A stretch of DNA of 64,000 nt from Taudactylus pleione. Its lineage: Eukaryota; Chordata; Amphibia; Anura; Myobatrachidae. Where the stretch lies: positions 1,485,001 to 1,549,000 of the forward strand of contig JAUIMM010000702.1 in assembly GCA_031769625.1 (NCBI GenBank), in the 5' to 3' direction. The notes under the pieces are model-generated. The model did not search any database, was not told where the DNA came from, and saw nothing but the letters and a program-made list of their open reading frames with translations. The translations under genes and the position numbers were made by a program. This document shows, one piece after another, positions 10,220 through 20,400 of the stretch (position 1 is the first letter of the stretch; each line of letters begins with the position of its first letter).

Positions 10220-10366
10220 CAGTGGCGGAACTCCTGGAGACGATGGAGTCATTTGCCGCCGGGCGCAAGCCCTGAAAGGGGCACCTGGCTCCATTATCAT
10301 TCAGGCTGGCCACTGCTGAGGAGGAGCTGCATGGAGAAGGAGTGCCGCTGATCGGCACTCCACCTC
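10220..10366 (+). mobile_element. Truncated CAGTGGCGGAACT-ended element
   Basis: CAGTGGCGGAACTCC at 10220 looks like a hAT terminus, but no matching inverted end is found downstream. The piece is interrupted or truncated by the element starting at 10367. Confidence 0.4.
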
Positions 10367-11675
10367 CAGTGGCGTAACTACGGAGAAAGCAGGGGTGGCG
10401 GTCGCACCCCTAGCACCCTAAATTTACCGGGAGCCTGCCGAGTGTGTTACCAGCGGGCGCCCGCTCCTTCTCTCCCTCTCCCCCCCCGGCGCAAGCGGCA
10501 GCCGGAGCTCACTCCTGAGCCCCGGGTCCCACAGTGCACTATGGGAGTGATGTCATGATGTCACTCCCATAGTTCCGAGGAGCGGGTGTCAGGGATGGAG
10601 CTCACTCCTGAGCTCCGTCTTTCGGATCCTGCAATGCATTATGGGAGTGACGTCATGACGTCACTCCCATAGTTCCGAGGAGCGGGCGCCGGGGACGGAA
10701 GGCAGCAGGCACTAAAGCATGCGGTGGGGGGGGCACAATACTGGGGGCATTACAGGGGGCACAATATTTGGGGCATTACAGGGGGCACAATACTGGGAGC
10801 ATTACAAGGGGCTTAAAACTGGGGCATTACAGGGGGCTTACTACTGGGGGCACTACAGGGGGCTTAATACTGGGGGCATTACAGGGGCTTACTACTGGGG
10901 GCTTACTACTGGGGGCACTACAGGGGGCTTACTACTGGGGGCACTACAGGGAGCTTAATACTGGGGGCACTACAGGGAGCTTAATACTGGGGCACTGCAG
11001 GGGGCTTAATACTGAGGGTATTACAGGGGGCACTACAGGGGGCTTAATACTGGGGGCTTACTACTGGGGGCATTACAGGGGGCTTACTGCTGGGGGCACT
11101 ACAGGGGGCTTAATACTGGGGGCACTACTGGGAGCATTCCAGGGGCTTACTACTGGGGGCACTAAAGGGGGCTTAATACTGGGGGCTTACAACTGGGGGC
11201 AATACAGGGGGTTTAATACTGGGGGCTTACTACAAGGGGCTTACTACTGGCGGCATCATATGGGGGCACTACAGGGGGCATTACAGGGGCCTTACTACTG
11301 AGGGCATCATATGGGGGCATCATATGGGGAACTATAGCGGCATTACTACTGGGGGCACTACAGGGGCCTTTACTATTGGGAGCACTACAAGGGCCTTACT
11401 ACTGGGAGCACTGCATAGGGGGACCACTTCTGGAGGCACTGCATAGGGGGACCACTACTGGAGGCACTGCATAGGGGGACCATTACTGGGGGGCACTACA
11501 TAGGCGGGCACTGCATAGGGGGACTTCTACTGAGGGCACTGCATAGGGGACCACTACTGGGAGCATTGTATGAAAGGAACTGCATCGGGGGGCGGCGGCA
11601 GCAGGGGCGGGGGGGGCAATTTTAATTTGGGTGGGCACCAAGATTTATCTTGCCTGGGATGAAGTTACGCCACTG
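10367..11675. mobile_element. Non-autonomous hAT-like element with G-rich minisatellite
   Basis: Ends CAGTGGCGTAACTA (10367) and GTTACGCCACTG (to 11675) form inverted termini of about 12 bp, typical of hAT MITEs. I could not find a matching 8-bp duplication (TCCACCTC versus GAGATTAG), so a flank has changed or the boundary is off. The interior is GC-rich on the left and a degenerate minisatellite on the right. No transposase remnant is visible. Confidence 0.65.
10735..11560 (+). repeat. G-rich minisatellite, TACTGGGGGCACTACAGGGGGC type
   Basis: Short degenerate units built from GGGGGCATTACAGG, GGGGGCTTACTACTG and GGGGGCACTACAGG. The many runs of four or five G could form G-quadruplexes. Overlapping open frames rich in Gly, Leu and Tyr are by-products of the repeat. 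Confidence 0.85.
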
Positions 11676-12269
11676 GAGATTAGTAATATAGTGCAATATT
11701 TCTTTCATATATATTGTGGGTAATAAAATAAGGGCTGCGTACCAAATAGTGCTATGTTTATAGCATGCAGTAGTATCTTTCCAATGGTCTCCTGATATCC
11801 CTTTAGTATTCCATAAGAATGTATATGATGAGTACACATGAGCTTCAAATCAAATGCAAACGATCCCCAGTCAGTATATTTAACAGGGTTTTATTTTGGA
11901 TACAGTAACAAAGGGAGACAACTTCGGAAACATAAACATAGAAGTAAGATAAAAAAGTCTGCTTGTCTTTTTAAAAAGGTAGCCCAGTCCTCATAAGTAT
12001 TAATGTCCACATATAGAGAGTCTGGGTCAGCTTGCCTCAACGTGTTTCATCCTCTGGGGACTTCCTCAGACTCCTGTCTTTTTAACCTCTTTTCAGAACT
12101 GTCTTATCCGCCTGCCAAATGGGATTTCAAGAAGACTGCTCACGCCTTTCATTTTCAGGGATCAGTGCCTTTTATTTTATTTTATACAACCACTTTATTG
12201 CACTTTATGTATACACTTACTATTTATATGGTGTTGAACAAATAATTTGTGTTTTGAGGGAATCGTTTG

Positions 12270-12310
<41 letters not shown>
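11676..12310 (-). other. Probable inverted PLE terminal region
   Basis: No gene. The minus strand carries a hammerhead-like motif at 12036-12073, and the stretch ends in a (TA)n tract (about 12272-12308) immediately before PLE endonuclease sequence on the plus strand. PLEs commonly carry an inverted partial terminus in this position, which is why I assign it so. Confidence 0.4.
12036..12073 (-). ncRNA. Hammerhead-ribozyme-like motif, degenerate
   Basis: On the minus strand CTGAGGA is followed by a short hairpin (GTCC paired with GGAT around CCAGA) and then GAAAC with ACGTT. That is the CUGANGA, helix II, GAAA core order of hammerhead ribozymes known from PLE termini. Helix I pairing is poor, so activity is doubtful. 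Confidence 0.4.
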
Positions 12311-12311
<1 letters not shown>

Positions 12312-12379
12312 CTGTTGCCCACAAATTCTCCCATGATAAAATCGCTTCTGCAGAATTTTTGTATTTGAGGGTGTTCTAG

Positions 12380-12904
12380 TTGTATTGCTTTGCACAAGTG
12401 ATATCTGGCAGGGGTATTTCAGATTTACCTAACGTTTACCGTAAACCACCTGGTTGCTATAAATGCAACAATTGTACTACATGCTCTTTTTCGATTGCAT
12501 GTAAATCATTTAAACACCCCCATAATAATAAGTCCTATGATATCCGTCATGTTTTGACATGCAGCAGCACACATGTTGTATACATGATTGTATGCCCATG
12601 TGGACTTAGTTACATCGGTCAAACAACAAGAAAATTCAGTCAGCGCATGGCAGCTCACCGTTCTGCCATTTGTCTGTCATTGAGTGGCAGAACCATTGAC
12701 CAAGCGGTGGCGAAACATTTTAAGGAAAGAGGCCATCCACTTTCGTCACTTAGATATTTCATGATCGACCATGTACCCCCCTCATTAAGAGGTGGGAACA
12801 GGGCTAGAAGACTTTTTATTAGAGAAGCGCAATGGATTGTCCATTTAGACACGATTAGTCCTAGAGGACTTAATGATAAAATTAATTGGAATAGCATAAT
12901 TTAG
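12380..12904 (+). CDS. PLE GIY-YIG endonuclease domain, uninterrupted frame
   Basis: This is the C-terminal part of a PLE polyprotein without its reverse transcriptase. It carries the cysteine linker PGCYKCNNCTTC, then HVVYMIVCPCGLSYIGQTT (GIY-YIG core), arginines in FSQRMAAHR, a conserved HFKERGHP stretch, and the C-terminal RLFIREAQWIVHLDTISPRG ending in a TAG at 12902-12904. In complete PLEs this domain nicks the insertion target. The first codons (about 12380-12400) are not PLE-like and the start codon is accidental, so it should be read as a domain remnant with an undamaged frame of roughly 165 residues rather than a gene with its own promoter. Comparison with 1641-2041 shows the two PLEs are related but clearly diverged. 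Confidence 0.75.
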   Translation: MYCFAQVISGRGISDLPNVYRKPPGCYKCNNCTTCSFSIACKSFKHPHNNKSYDIRHVLTCSSTHVVYMIVCPCGLSYIGQTTRKFSQRMAAHRSAICLSLSGRTIDQAVAKHFKERGHPLSSLRYFMIDHVPPSLRGGNRARRLFIREAQWIVHLDTISPRGLNDKINWNSII

Positions 12905-12979
12905 GTTGGTTAGTCTTCATTTTCATTTTCTTTATATATTTTCTTTATATGTTTTATATATTGGAATACATTGAATGGA

Positions 12980-13500
12980 ATCGGTATGAAATACCGCCGG
13001 CCGCGGAAGCCCGACAGTGCTAGAAATCCCGATCGTGGATATGTAAGTACTATCTAACCTAACCTAATCCCCTAACCCTAACTCCCTCCTTAGGGGTGCC
13101 TAACCCTAACCTCCCCCCAAATGCCTAACCCTAAGCCCCCCTCTAAGTGCCTAACCCTAACCCCCCCTTCCCCGCTGCCTAAACTTAAGTCCCCCGGGGG
13201 GCAGCCTAACCTAATTCCCCCCCGGGGGTGCCTAACCCTAACCCTCTCTCCCCCTAGCCTAACCCCAACCCTCCCGGGGGGGTGCCTAACCCTAATTCCC
13301 CCCCGGGTGTCCTAAACCTAACCCCCCCCCCCCGCGGCTGTCCGCTCGTGGCTCCCGGAATCCCTTCGATCGGGATGCCGGATGCCTGTCTCCCAGCGTT
13401 GGAGAAATATCAGGCGTCTACATCTAGATGCCCGGCATTTCATCCCTCGCCGGGATATGACAGTCGGGAAGCCGGCTGCCGATATTAAGGCAGCCAGATT
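12980..13500 (+). mobile_element. Interspersed element with telomere-like CCTAACCCTAA array
   Basis: The sequence begins near ATCGGTATGAA, has AAATCCCGATCG, then a C-rich degenerate array of TAACCCTAAC units with CCCCCGGGGG interruptions (about 13055-13330). It ends with CCGGGATATGACAGTCGGGAAG. A homologous element in the opposite orientation lies at 48480-48987, showing that the telomere-like DNA travels inside a dispersed repeat and is not a chromosome end. Element class and true termini are unknown to me. Confidence 0.65.
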
Positions 13501-13713
13501 CCCGTTTGTATACCCATTTATTGTGTTGTCTATATAATTAACAGCATAGCAGTACATAGCAGCACTTTAATGTATATTATGGGGTTCTCCTCGATTATAG
13601 AAGAAAAATAAGTGGTGTTTTGGGTTTGATCATTTGTTATATATTATATACCTGCATTTATGTGTAATATCTGTGTTATTGTTTTTCCAGCTATAGGTGG
13701 GCATTGTGGGATT

Positions 13714-13741
13714 GGGGTTGTATCCCCGAAACATGTGTTGA
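13714..13741 (+). ncRNA. Hammerhead-like fragment (helix II plus GAAAC)
   Basis: GGGG, a TTGTAT loop and CCCC are followed directly by GAAAC and ATGTGTTGA, resembling the right half of a PLE hammerhead. The upstream CUGANGA box is not recognisable, so this is a remnant at best. Confidence 0.25.
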
Positions 13742-13868
13742 CTTGATAATACACAGATCTTTTTGCTTCAAGCCTCTGAGTGCCGTTCCTTGTGGTGGAG
13801 TTTGTATGATTATTGAATTGTGCACCGGAACCATGTAATCTATTGGAGGGAGTGCCGGCAGTTTGTGG

Positions 13869-13871
<3 letters not shown>

Positions 13872-13902
<31 letters not shown>
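13872..13902. repeat. (TA)n microsatellite
   Basis: Uninterrupted TA run of about 30 bp. Confidence 0.9.
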
Positions 13903-13905
<3 letters not shown>

Positions 13906-13912
13906 ACTGTAT

Positions 13913-14481
13913 ATAGGGCTGGTGATGATATTAGGAAGCTTCAAGCCACTGGAGTGTGCCGCTGAGTCTACAAAAAAAAAGCAAGGATTTTTCTTTCAGC
14001 CCCGGCTGGATCTACTGATGACCAAGGCTGATGCACGTGCGTGTGTGTGTTAGAATTTGGGGCACATGTGTGGCATATGTATTAGGGGCATTGTATAGCA
14101 TAATTCATGGCTATGTGGCATACAATTCATTTTTTGCACAGCTGTGTGGCATATGTATTAGAGGCATTGATGTGTAGCGTAATTATGAATTGGGGATACA
14201 GCTGTGTGGCATTGAATGAATTTGTGGCACAGATGTATGGCATACTATGAATTGAGGCAGTGTTATGAAGCACAGTACAGTATGATTTTGGGGCTCTGCT
14301 GTGTGGCATATTAGTTGGGGCATTTCTATACAGTATATTATGAATTCGGGACACTGCTGTGTGGCATATTATAAGTTGGCGTCACTAATATGTGGTATAG
14401 TATGGCATAGTATTGGAGGGAGCAAAGGTGGTGGATGAAATGTTGCCTACGGCCCCCAGACCCCCAGACAGCTTGCGCCGG

Positions 14482-14485
<4 letters not shown>
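13913..14485. repeat. Decayed non-coding repeat with CTGTGTGGCATAT motifs
   Basis: Loosely repeated units of roughly 50-70 bp contain GCTGTGTGGCATAT and GGGGCATT. The stretch is bounded by (TA)n on both sides. It resembles the interior of a non-autonomous DNA transposon, but no terminal repeats could be matched. Confidence 0.4.
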
Positions 14486-14513
<28 letters not shown>

Positions 14514-15008
14514 GTGAGTGGGTATGGCGCCCACAATTGTGTGTAATCAGGTGTATTAATTTGTGACCTAATGGTTAATGTAATACAACAACAATTCCCA
14601 ACATATAAGGGCGTCAGCCCAGTATCTAAGAGAAAATACAGATAAGAGTATTAGTAGTAAATATAGAAATTAGATAAGCTGCTAAATTATTTACTTTTTT
14701 TCAAGAAAGGAATGTTTCCTTTTTTAAGTGGCATGAAATATTTTTTATTCTTATTCTCTTTTACTCTGTTTTATTGGTTTATATTGCTTACTTGTATAAT
14801 CTTGTGTATTCCCTATTTTCTTATCCCCATAGCCCCTCCCCTCCCCCTTTTTATGAATTGTGTCTCTCAATAAATTGTTTATTATCTATACATCTATATG
14901 CACTGGCACCTTTTTATATGTAATAATTGGTTAACACCCATGTTATGAGTACATCTTAGCAATGTAGTCGCCCACTGATCAATCTATTTTCTATATATAT
15001 ATATATAT
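14486..15008. other. AT-rich spacer, no gene seen
   Basis: TA tract, then AT-rich sequence with an AATAAA near 14869 and no open frame of interest. Possibly a PLE 3' region. It ends in the (TA)n into which the full-length hAT element is inserted. Confidence 0.3.
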
Positions 15009-15019
15009 TAGGGGTGAGC

Positions 15020-15046
15020 GGGTTCGGATTTCTGAAATCCGAACCC
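15020..15046 (+). repeat. Subterminal hairpin of hAT 5' end
   Basis: Same 13-bp-arm hairpin as at 3156, same 11-bp distance from the terminus. Candidate transposase recognition or regulatory structure. Confidence 0.75.
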
Positions 15047-15168
15047 CCCCGAGCCCCCCCGATCCGAGTCCGATCCGAGTCAGGCTCGACTTTTCCCGCC
15101 TGACTCGGATCTGAAATCGAGGCAAAACGTCATCTTCCCGCCTTCCGAGTCTCGCGGGTTTTGGATCC

Positions 15169-15175
15169 TATATAA
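15169..15175 (+). promoter_or_regulatory. TATA-like box of the full-length hAT element
   Basis: TATATAAGG followed by the conserved GCGCCATTTTCTCACTCGGC block. It lies about 2.3 kb upstream of the transposase ATG, so either the leader is transcribed through the repeats, an intron removes them, or a closer promoter exists. Confidence 0.5.
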
Positions 15176-15239
15176 GGTACACACGTCGGCGCCATTTTCT
15201 CACTCGGCTGTGGACAGTGAAGAGGGAGGGTGGGAGTTA

Positions 15240-15500
15240 GGGCTGTGTAGTGTAGTGTAGTGTAGTGCTGCTGTTGTCCACTACTTCAAAGTCCATAGGG
15301 GCTGGCTGTGTTGTGCTGTGCTGCTGTTGTTAATAGGGGCTGTGTCCACTACTTCAAAGTCCATAGGGGCTGGCTGGACTGTGTTGTGCAGTCAGTTCTC
15401 CATAGGGGCTGTGTCCACTCCAAAGTCCTGTGCAGTGTCCCAGTCCTAAAGGAGTGCTGTAGTGTTGTCCAGGGGGTGCTCTGTCCATCAGGGGTGCTCC
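15240..15500 (+). repeat. Short imperfect repeats downstream of hAT TATA box
   Basis: GTAGTGTAGTGTAGTG and repeated CCATAGGGGCTGGCTG-type blocks, nearly identical to 3390-3640. Confidence 0.65.
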
Positions 15501-15509
15501 CCCCAAGTG

Positions 15510-17450
15510 CTAAAAAAATAATATATTTTCTGTGTTTGTGAATTGTGTGCGCAGTAGCCGCACGTGCATCAACAAAGTAGTGCCAAGCGTGCGCCTGTGT
15601 CATAAGTAAAGGGCCGGCTGGCTTGACCGTTAAGGGTGCTGTAACCCCCGAAAGTACACTCCAGTCCAAACCAAAAAAAAAATTATTTTCTGTGTTTGTG
15701 AATTGTGTGCGCAGTAGCCGCACGTGCATCAACAAAGTAGTGCCAAGCGTGCGCCTGTGTCATAAGTAAAGGGCCGGCTGGCTTGACCGTTAAGGGTGCT
15801 GTAACCCCCGAAAGTACACTCCAGTCCAAACCAAAAAAAAAATTATTTTCTGTGTTTGTGAATTGTGTGCGCAGTAGCCGCACGTGCATCAACAAAGTAT
15901 TGCCAAGCGTGCGCCTGTGTCATAAGTAAAGGGCCGGCTGGCTTGACCGTTAAGGGTGCTGTAACCCCCGAAAGTACACTCCAGTCCAAACCAAAAAAAA
16001 TATTATTTTCTGTGTTTGTGAATTGTGTGCGCAGTAGTCGCACGTGCATCAACAAAGTAGTGCCAAGCGTGCGCCTGTGTCATAAGTAAAGGGCCGGCTG
16101 GCTTGACCGTTAAGGGTGCTGTAACCCCCGAAAGTACACTCCAGTCCAAACCAAAAAAAAAATTATTTTCTGTGTTTGTGAATTGTGTGCGCAGTAGCCG
16201 CACGTGCATCAACAAAGTAGTGCCAAGCGTGCGCCTGTGTCATAAGTAAAGGGCCGGCTGGCTTGACCGTTAAGGGTGCTGTAACCCCCGAAAGTACACT
16301 CCAGTCCAAACCAAAAAAAATATTATTTTCTGTGTTTGTGAATTGTGTGCGCAGTAGTCGCACGTGCATCAACAAAGTAGTGCCAAGCGTGCGCCTGTGT
16401 CATAAGTAAAGGGCCGGCTGGCTTGACCGTTAAAGGGTGCTGTAACCCCCAAGTACACTCCAGTCCAAACCAAAAAAAAAATTATTTTCTGTGTTTGTGA
16501 ATTGTGTGCGCAGTAGCCGCACGTGCATCAACAAAGTAGTGCCAAGCGTGCGCCTGTGTCATAAGTAAAGGGCCGGCTGGCTTGACCGTTAAGGGTGCTG
16601 TAACCCCCGAAAGTACACTCCAGTCCAAACCAAAAAAAAAATTATTTTCTGTGTTTGTGAATTGTGTGCGCAGTAGCCGCACGTGCATCAACAAAGTAGT
16701 GCCAAGCGTGCGCCTGTGTCATAAGTAAAGGGCCGGCTGGCTTGACCGTTAAAGGGTGCTGTAACCCCCGAAAGTACACTCCAGTCCTAACCAAAAAAAA
16801 ATTATTTTCTGTGTTTGTGAATTGTGTGCGCAGTAGCCGCACGTGCATCAACAAAGTAGTGCCAAGAGTGCGCCTGTGTCATAAGTAAAGGGCCGGCTGG
16901 CTTGACCGTTAAGGGTGCTGTAACCCCCGAAAGTACACTCCAGTCCAAACCAAAAAAAAAATTATTTTCTGTGTTTGTGAATTGTGTGCGCAGTAGCCGC
17001 ACGTGCATCAACAAAGTAGTGCCAAGCGTGCGCCTGTGTCATAAGTAAAGGGCCGGCTGGCTTGACCGTTAAAGGGTGCTGTAACCCCCGAAAGTACACT
17101 CCAGTCCTAACCAAAAAAAAATTATTTTCTGTGTTTGTGAATTGTGTGCGCAGTAGCCGCACGTGCATCAACAAAGTAGTGCCAAGAGTGCGCCTGTGTC
17201 ATAAGTAAAGGGCCGGCTGGCTTGACCGTTAAGGGTGCTGTAACCCCCGAAAGTACACTCCAGTCCAAACCAAAAAAAAATTATTTTCTGTGTTTGTGAA
17301 TTGTGTGCGCAGTAGCCGCACGTGCATCAACAAAGTAGTGCCAAGCGTGCGCCTGTGTCATAAGTAAAGGGCCGGCTGGCTTGACCGTTAAGGGTGCTGT
17401 AACCCCCGAAAGTACACTCCAGTCCAAACCAAAAAAAAAATTATTTTCTG
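15510..17450 (+). repeat. Twelve 160-bp tandem repeats in the transposase leader
   Basis: Units start at about 15524, 15683, 15843, 16003, 16163, 16323, 16482, 16642, 16801, 16962, 17121 and 17281. They differ by a few substitutions and A-run length changes. Each has a GCCGCACGTGCATC block with a CACGTG core and a GGGCCGGCTGGCTTGACCG block. Pairs of adjacent units share the same variants (for example GTAGTCGC at 16035 and 16355), indicating recent local duplication. No consistent coding frame crosses them because 160 is not divisible by three. Confidence 0.92.
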
Positions 17451-17489
17451 TGTTTAGCCGCACGTATATATCAAATCGATATAACATAA

Positions 17490-20400
17490 ATGGAGGACCA
17501 AACTTTCTCCGATAAAAATAAAATAGAGAAAGATCAAGAACCACTTCCTCCTAGTGCTGAAGCTGCTGCCACTAGTCATGACATAGACGATAACATGCCA
17601 TCAACGTCGTCTGCCAAGGCCGATGCCCAATGTCATAGTAGAGGGCACATACAATCCCAAATGGCAAAGTTCAGGAAAATGACCTTGAAAAAGACATTTA
17701 AATCAGCTGAAGAGAAACGTAAACTTGCCAATATGCCATTTACGACACGGAGTGGCAAGGAACGGCTAAGGTCGATCCCTAGTATGTTCATGACTAGTGG
17801 TTCAGCTTCACATGACGATGGAAGCCCTCCTCCCACTAAAAAAATCAAAAGAGTTAAGCTGGCAAAAGCACAGCGAAGAACTGTGCTTTCTAAGAAGATA
17901 TCACAAATCCCCAAGGAGAGTCCAAGTGTGGTGGTGGTTGCGATGCCTGACCTTCCCAGCACTGGACGGGAAGAGGTGGCTCTTTCCACCATTTGCATGC
18001 CCCCTGCAAGTGCTGAAAGGAGCACCCACAGTCCACTTGCTGATATGCAAATTGAAGATGTCACTGTTGAAGTACAACAGGATGAGGATACTGGTGTAGC
18101 TGGCGCTGAGGAGGAAGTTGGCGAGGAGGATTCTGATGGTGATGTGGTTTGTTTAAATCAGGCTCCGGGGGAGACAGTTGTTGTCCGTGGGATGAAAAAG
18201 CCCATCACGGTCATGCCTGGGCAGAAGACCAAACATTCCACCTCTTTGGTCTGGCAATATTTCTATCCAAATCCGGACAACAACTGTCTTGCCATATGTA
18301 CCATATGTAAAGGTGAAATAAGTAGGGGTAGGGACGTCAACCACCTAGGAACATCCTCCCTTATACGGCACCTGCAGCGCGTTCATAAAAAGTTACTGTC
18401 AAGTTCAGAAACTTTGGCTAAGACCGTAAGCAGTCCAGGGACACCTAAATCCCGTTGTCCTGTTGTATCCAAGCGCCTGCAAACCACACCGTCAACTCCC
18501 TCCTCGTCAATTTCCTCCTTAGTCAGGATCGGAAGTAGTCCTGCAGGCCATGTCACTGGCATGACTGACTCTCCTATCCGGGATTCCTCTGGAGGATCCT
18601 GCATTGCTACGCCTACTGCTGCCGCTGCTGCTGTTGCTGCTGCTGGGAGTCGTTCATCATCCCAGAGAGGAAGTAGGAACACCACTACTTTTACTAAACA
18701 ATTGACCCTCCAACAGTCCTTAGCGAGGAGGATGAAGTACGACAGCAGTCATCCTGAAGTAAAACGTATAACTGAGGCCTTGACTGCTATGTTGGTGTTA
18801 GACGTGCGTCCGGTATCCGCCATTAGTGCAGTGGGATTTAGACAATTGATGGAGGTAGTGTGTCCCCGGTTCCAAATACCGTCTAGATTCCACTTCACTA
18901 GGCAGGCGATACCGAGACTGTACAGAAAAGTCAGAAAAAGTGTCCTCAGTGTCCTGAAAAATGCCGTTGTACACAATGTCCACTTAACCACGGACATGTG
19001 GACAAGTGGAACAGGGCAGACTAAGGACTATATGACTGTGACAGCCCACTGGGTAGATGTATCACCTTACGCAGCAACAGCAGCAGCGTCACCAGTAGCA
19101 GCATCTCAGAAACGCCAGCTCGTTACAAGGCAGGCTACGCTGTGTATCACCGGTTTCAGTAAGAGGCACACCGCCGACAACCTCTTAGAGAAACTGAGGG
19201 AAATCATCGCCCAGTGGCTTACCCCACTTAGACTCTCCTGGGGATTTGTGATATCTGACAACGCCACCAATATTGTGCGGGCATTACATCTGGGCAAATT
19301 CCAGCACGTCCCATGTTTTGCTCACACAATAAACTTGGTGGTGCAGAATTTTCTGAAAAGCGACAGGGGCGTGCAGGAGACGCTTTGGGTGGCCCGAAAA
19401 ATTTCTGGCCACTTTCGCCATTCAGCGACTGCGTGCCGAAGACTGGAGCGCCAGCAAACACTCTTGAACCTGCCCCGCCATCACCTGAAGCAAGAGGTTG
19501 TGACACGGTGGAACTCAACCCTCTATATGCTTCAGAGGATGGAGGAGCAGCAAAAGGCCATACAAGCCTATACATCCACCTATGACATAGGCAAAGGAGG
19601 GGGTATGCACCTGACTCAAGCGCAGTGGAGAATGATTTCCGTGTTGTGCAAGGTTCTCCAGCCCTTCGAACTTGCCACACGTGAAGTCAGTTCAGACACT
19701 GCCAGCTTGAGTCAGGTCATTCCCCTCATCAGGCTTTTGCAGAAGCAGCTGGAGAAAGTGAAGGAGGAGCTAAGACGGAGCGATTCCGCTCGGCATGTGG
19801 GACTTGTGGATGAAGCCCTTCATTCGCTTTGCCAGGATTCCAGGGTGGTCAATCTGTTGAAATCAGACCACTACATTTTGGCCACCGTGCTCGATCCTAG
19901 GTTTAAAGCCTATGTGGTGTCTCTCTTTCCGGCCGACACAAGCCTGCAGAGGTGCAAAGACCTGCTGGTGAACACACTGTCAGCTGAAGCGGAACGTGAC
20001 ACGTCAACAGCTCCTTCTTCATTTTCTCCTGCAACTGGGGCTGCCAGGAAAAAACTTAGGTATCCTAAGCAACCCGCTGGCGGTGATGCAGGACAGGCAG
20101 GACCAAGTTTGGACATCTGGTCCGGACTGAAGGACCTGGCAACAATTTCTGACATGTCTACTGTCACTGCATATGATACTGTCACCATTGACAGAATGGT
20201 GGAGGATTACATCGGTGACAGCATCCAAGTAGGCATGGCAGACAGTCCATACCTGTACTGGCAGGAAAAAGAGGCAATTTGGAGGCCCCTGTACAAACTG
20301 GCTCTATTTTACCTGAGTTGCCCCCCCTCCAGTGTGTACTCCGAAAGAGTGTTTAGTGCAGCCGGGAACCTTGTCAGCGAAAGGCGTAGGAGGTTGCTTC

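Larger units (their letters stand above)
12310..13912 (+). mobile_element. 5'-truncated Penelope-like element with an inserted repeat
   Basis: Coding similarity to the PLE RT-endonuclease linker starts in a broken frame just after the TA tract, then an intact endonuclease frame runs to 12904. The 3' untranslated part is split by the telomere-motif element (12980-13500) and resumes to about 13870, where another (TA)n tract and GAGTGCCGGCAG-type terminal sequence occur. No RT core is present. Confidence 0.65.

Noticed and set aside
10719..11301. Gly/Leu/Tyr-rich open frames, also 26738-27685 and 59159-60194
   Set aside because: All frames, on one or both strands, are open across G-rich minisatellites; composition artefact rather than a structural protein.
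13055..13330. Chromosome-end telomere
   Set aside because: Degenerate motif, short, bounded by repeat-family sequence found also at 48480-48987, with ordinary DNA on both sides.
17633..18064. 143-residue and similar minus-strand frames across the transposase gene
   Set aside because: Antisense shadows of the intact transposase frame.
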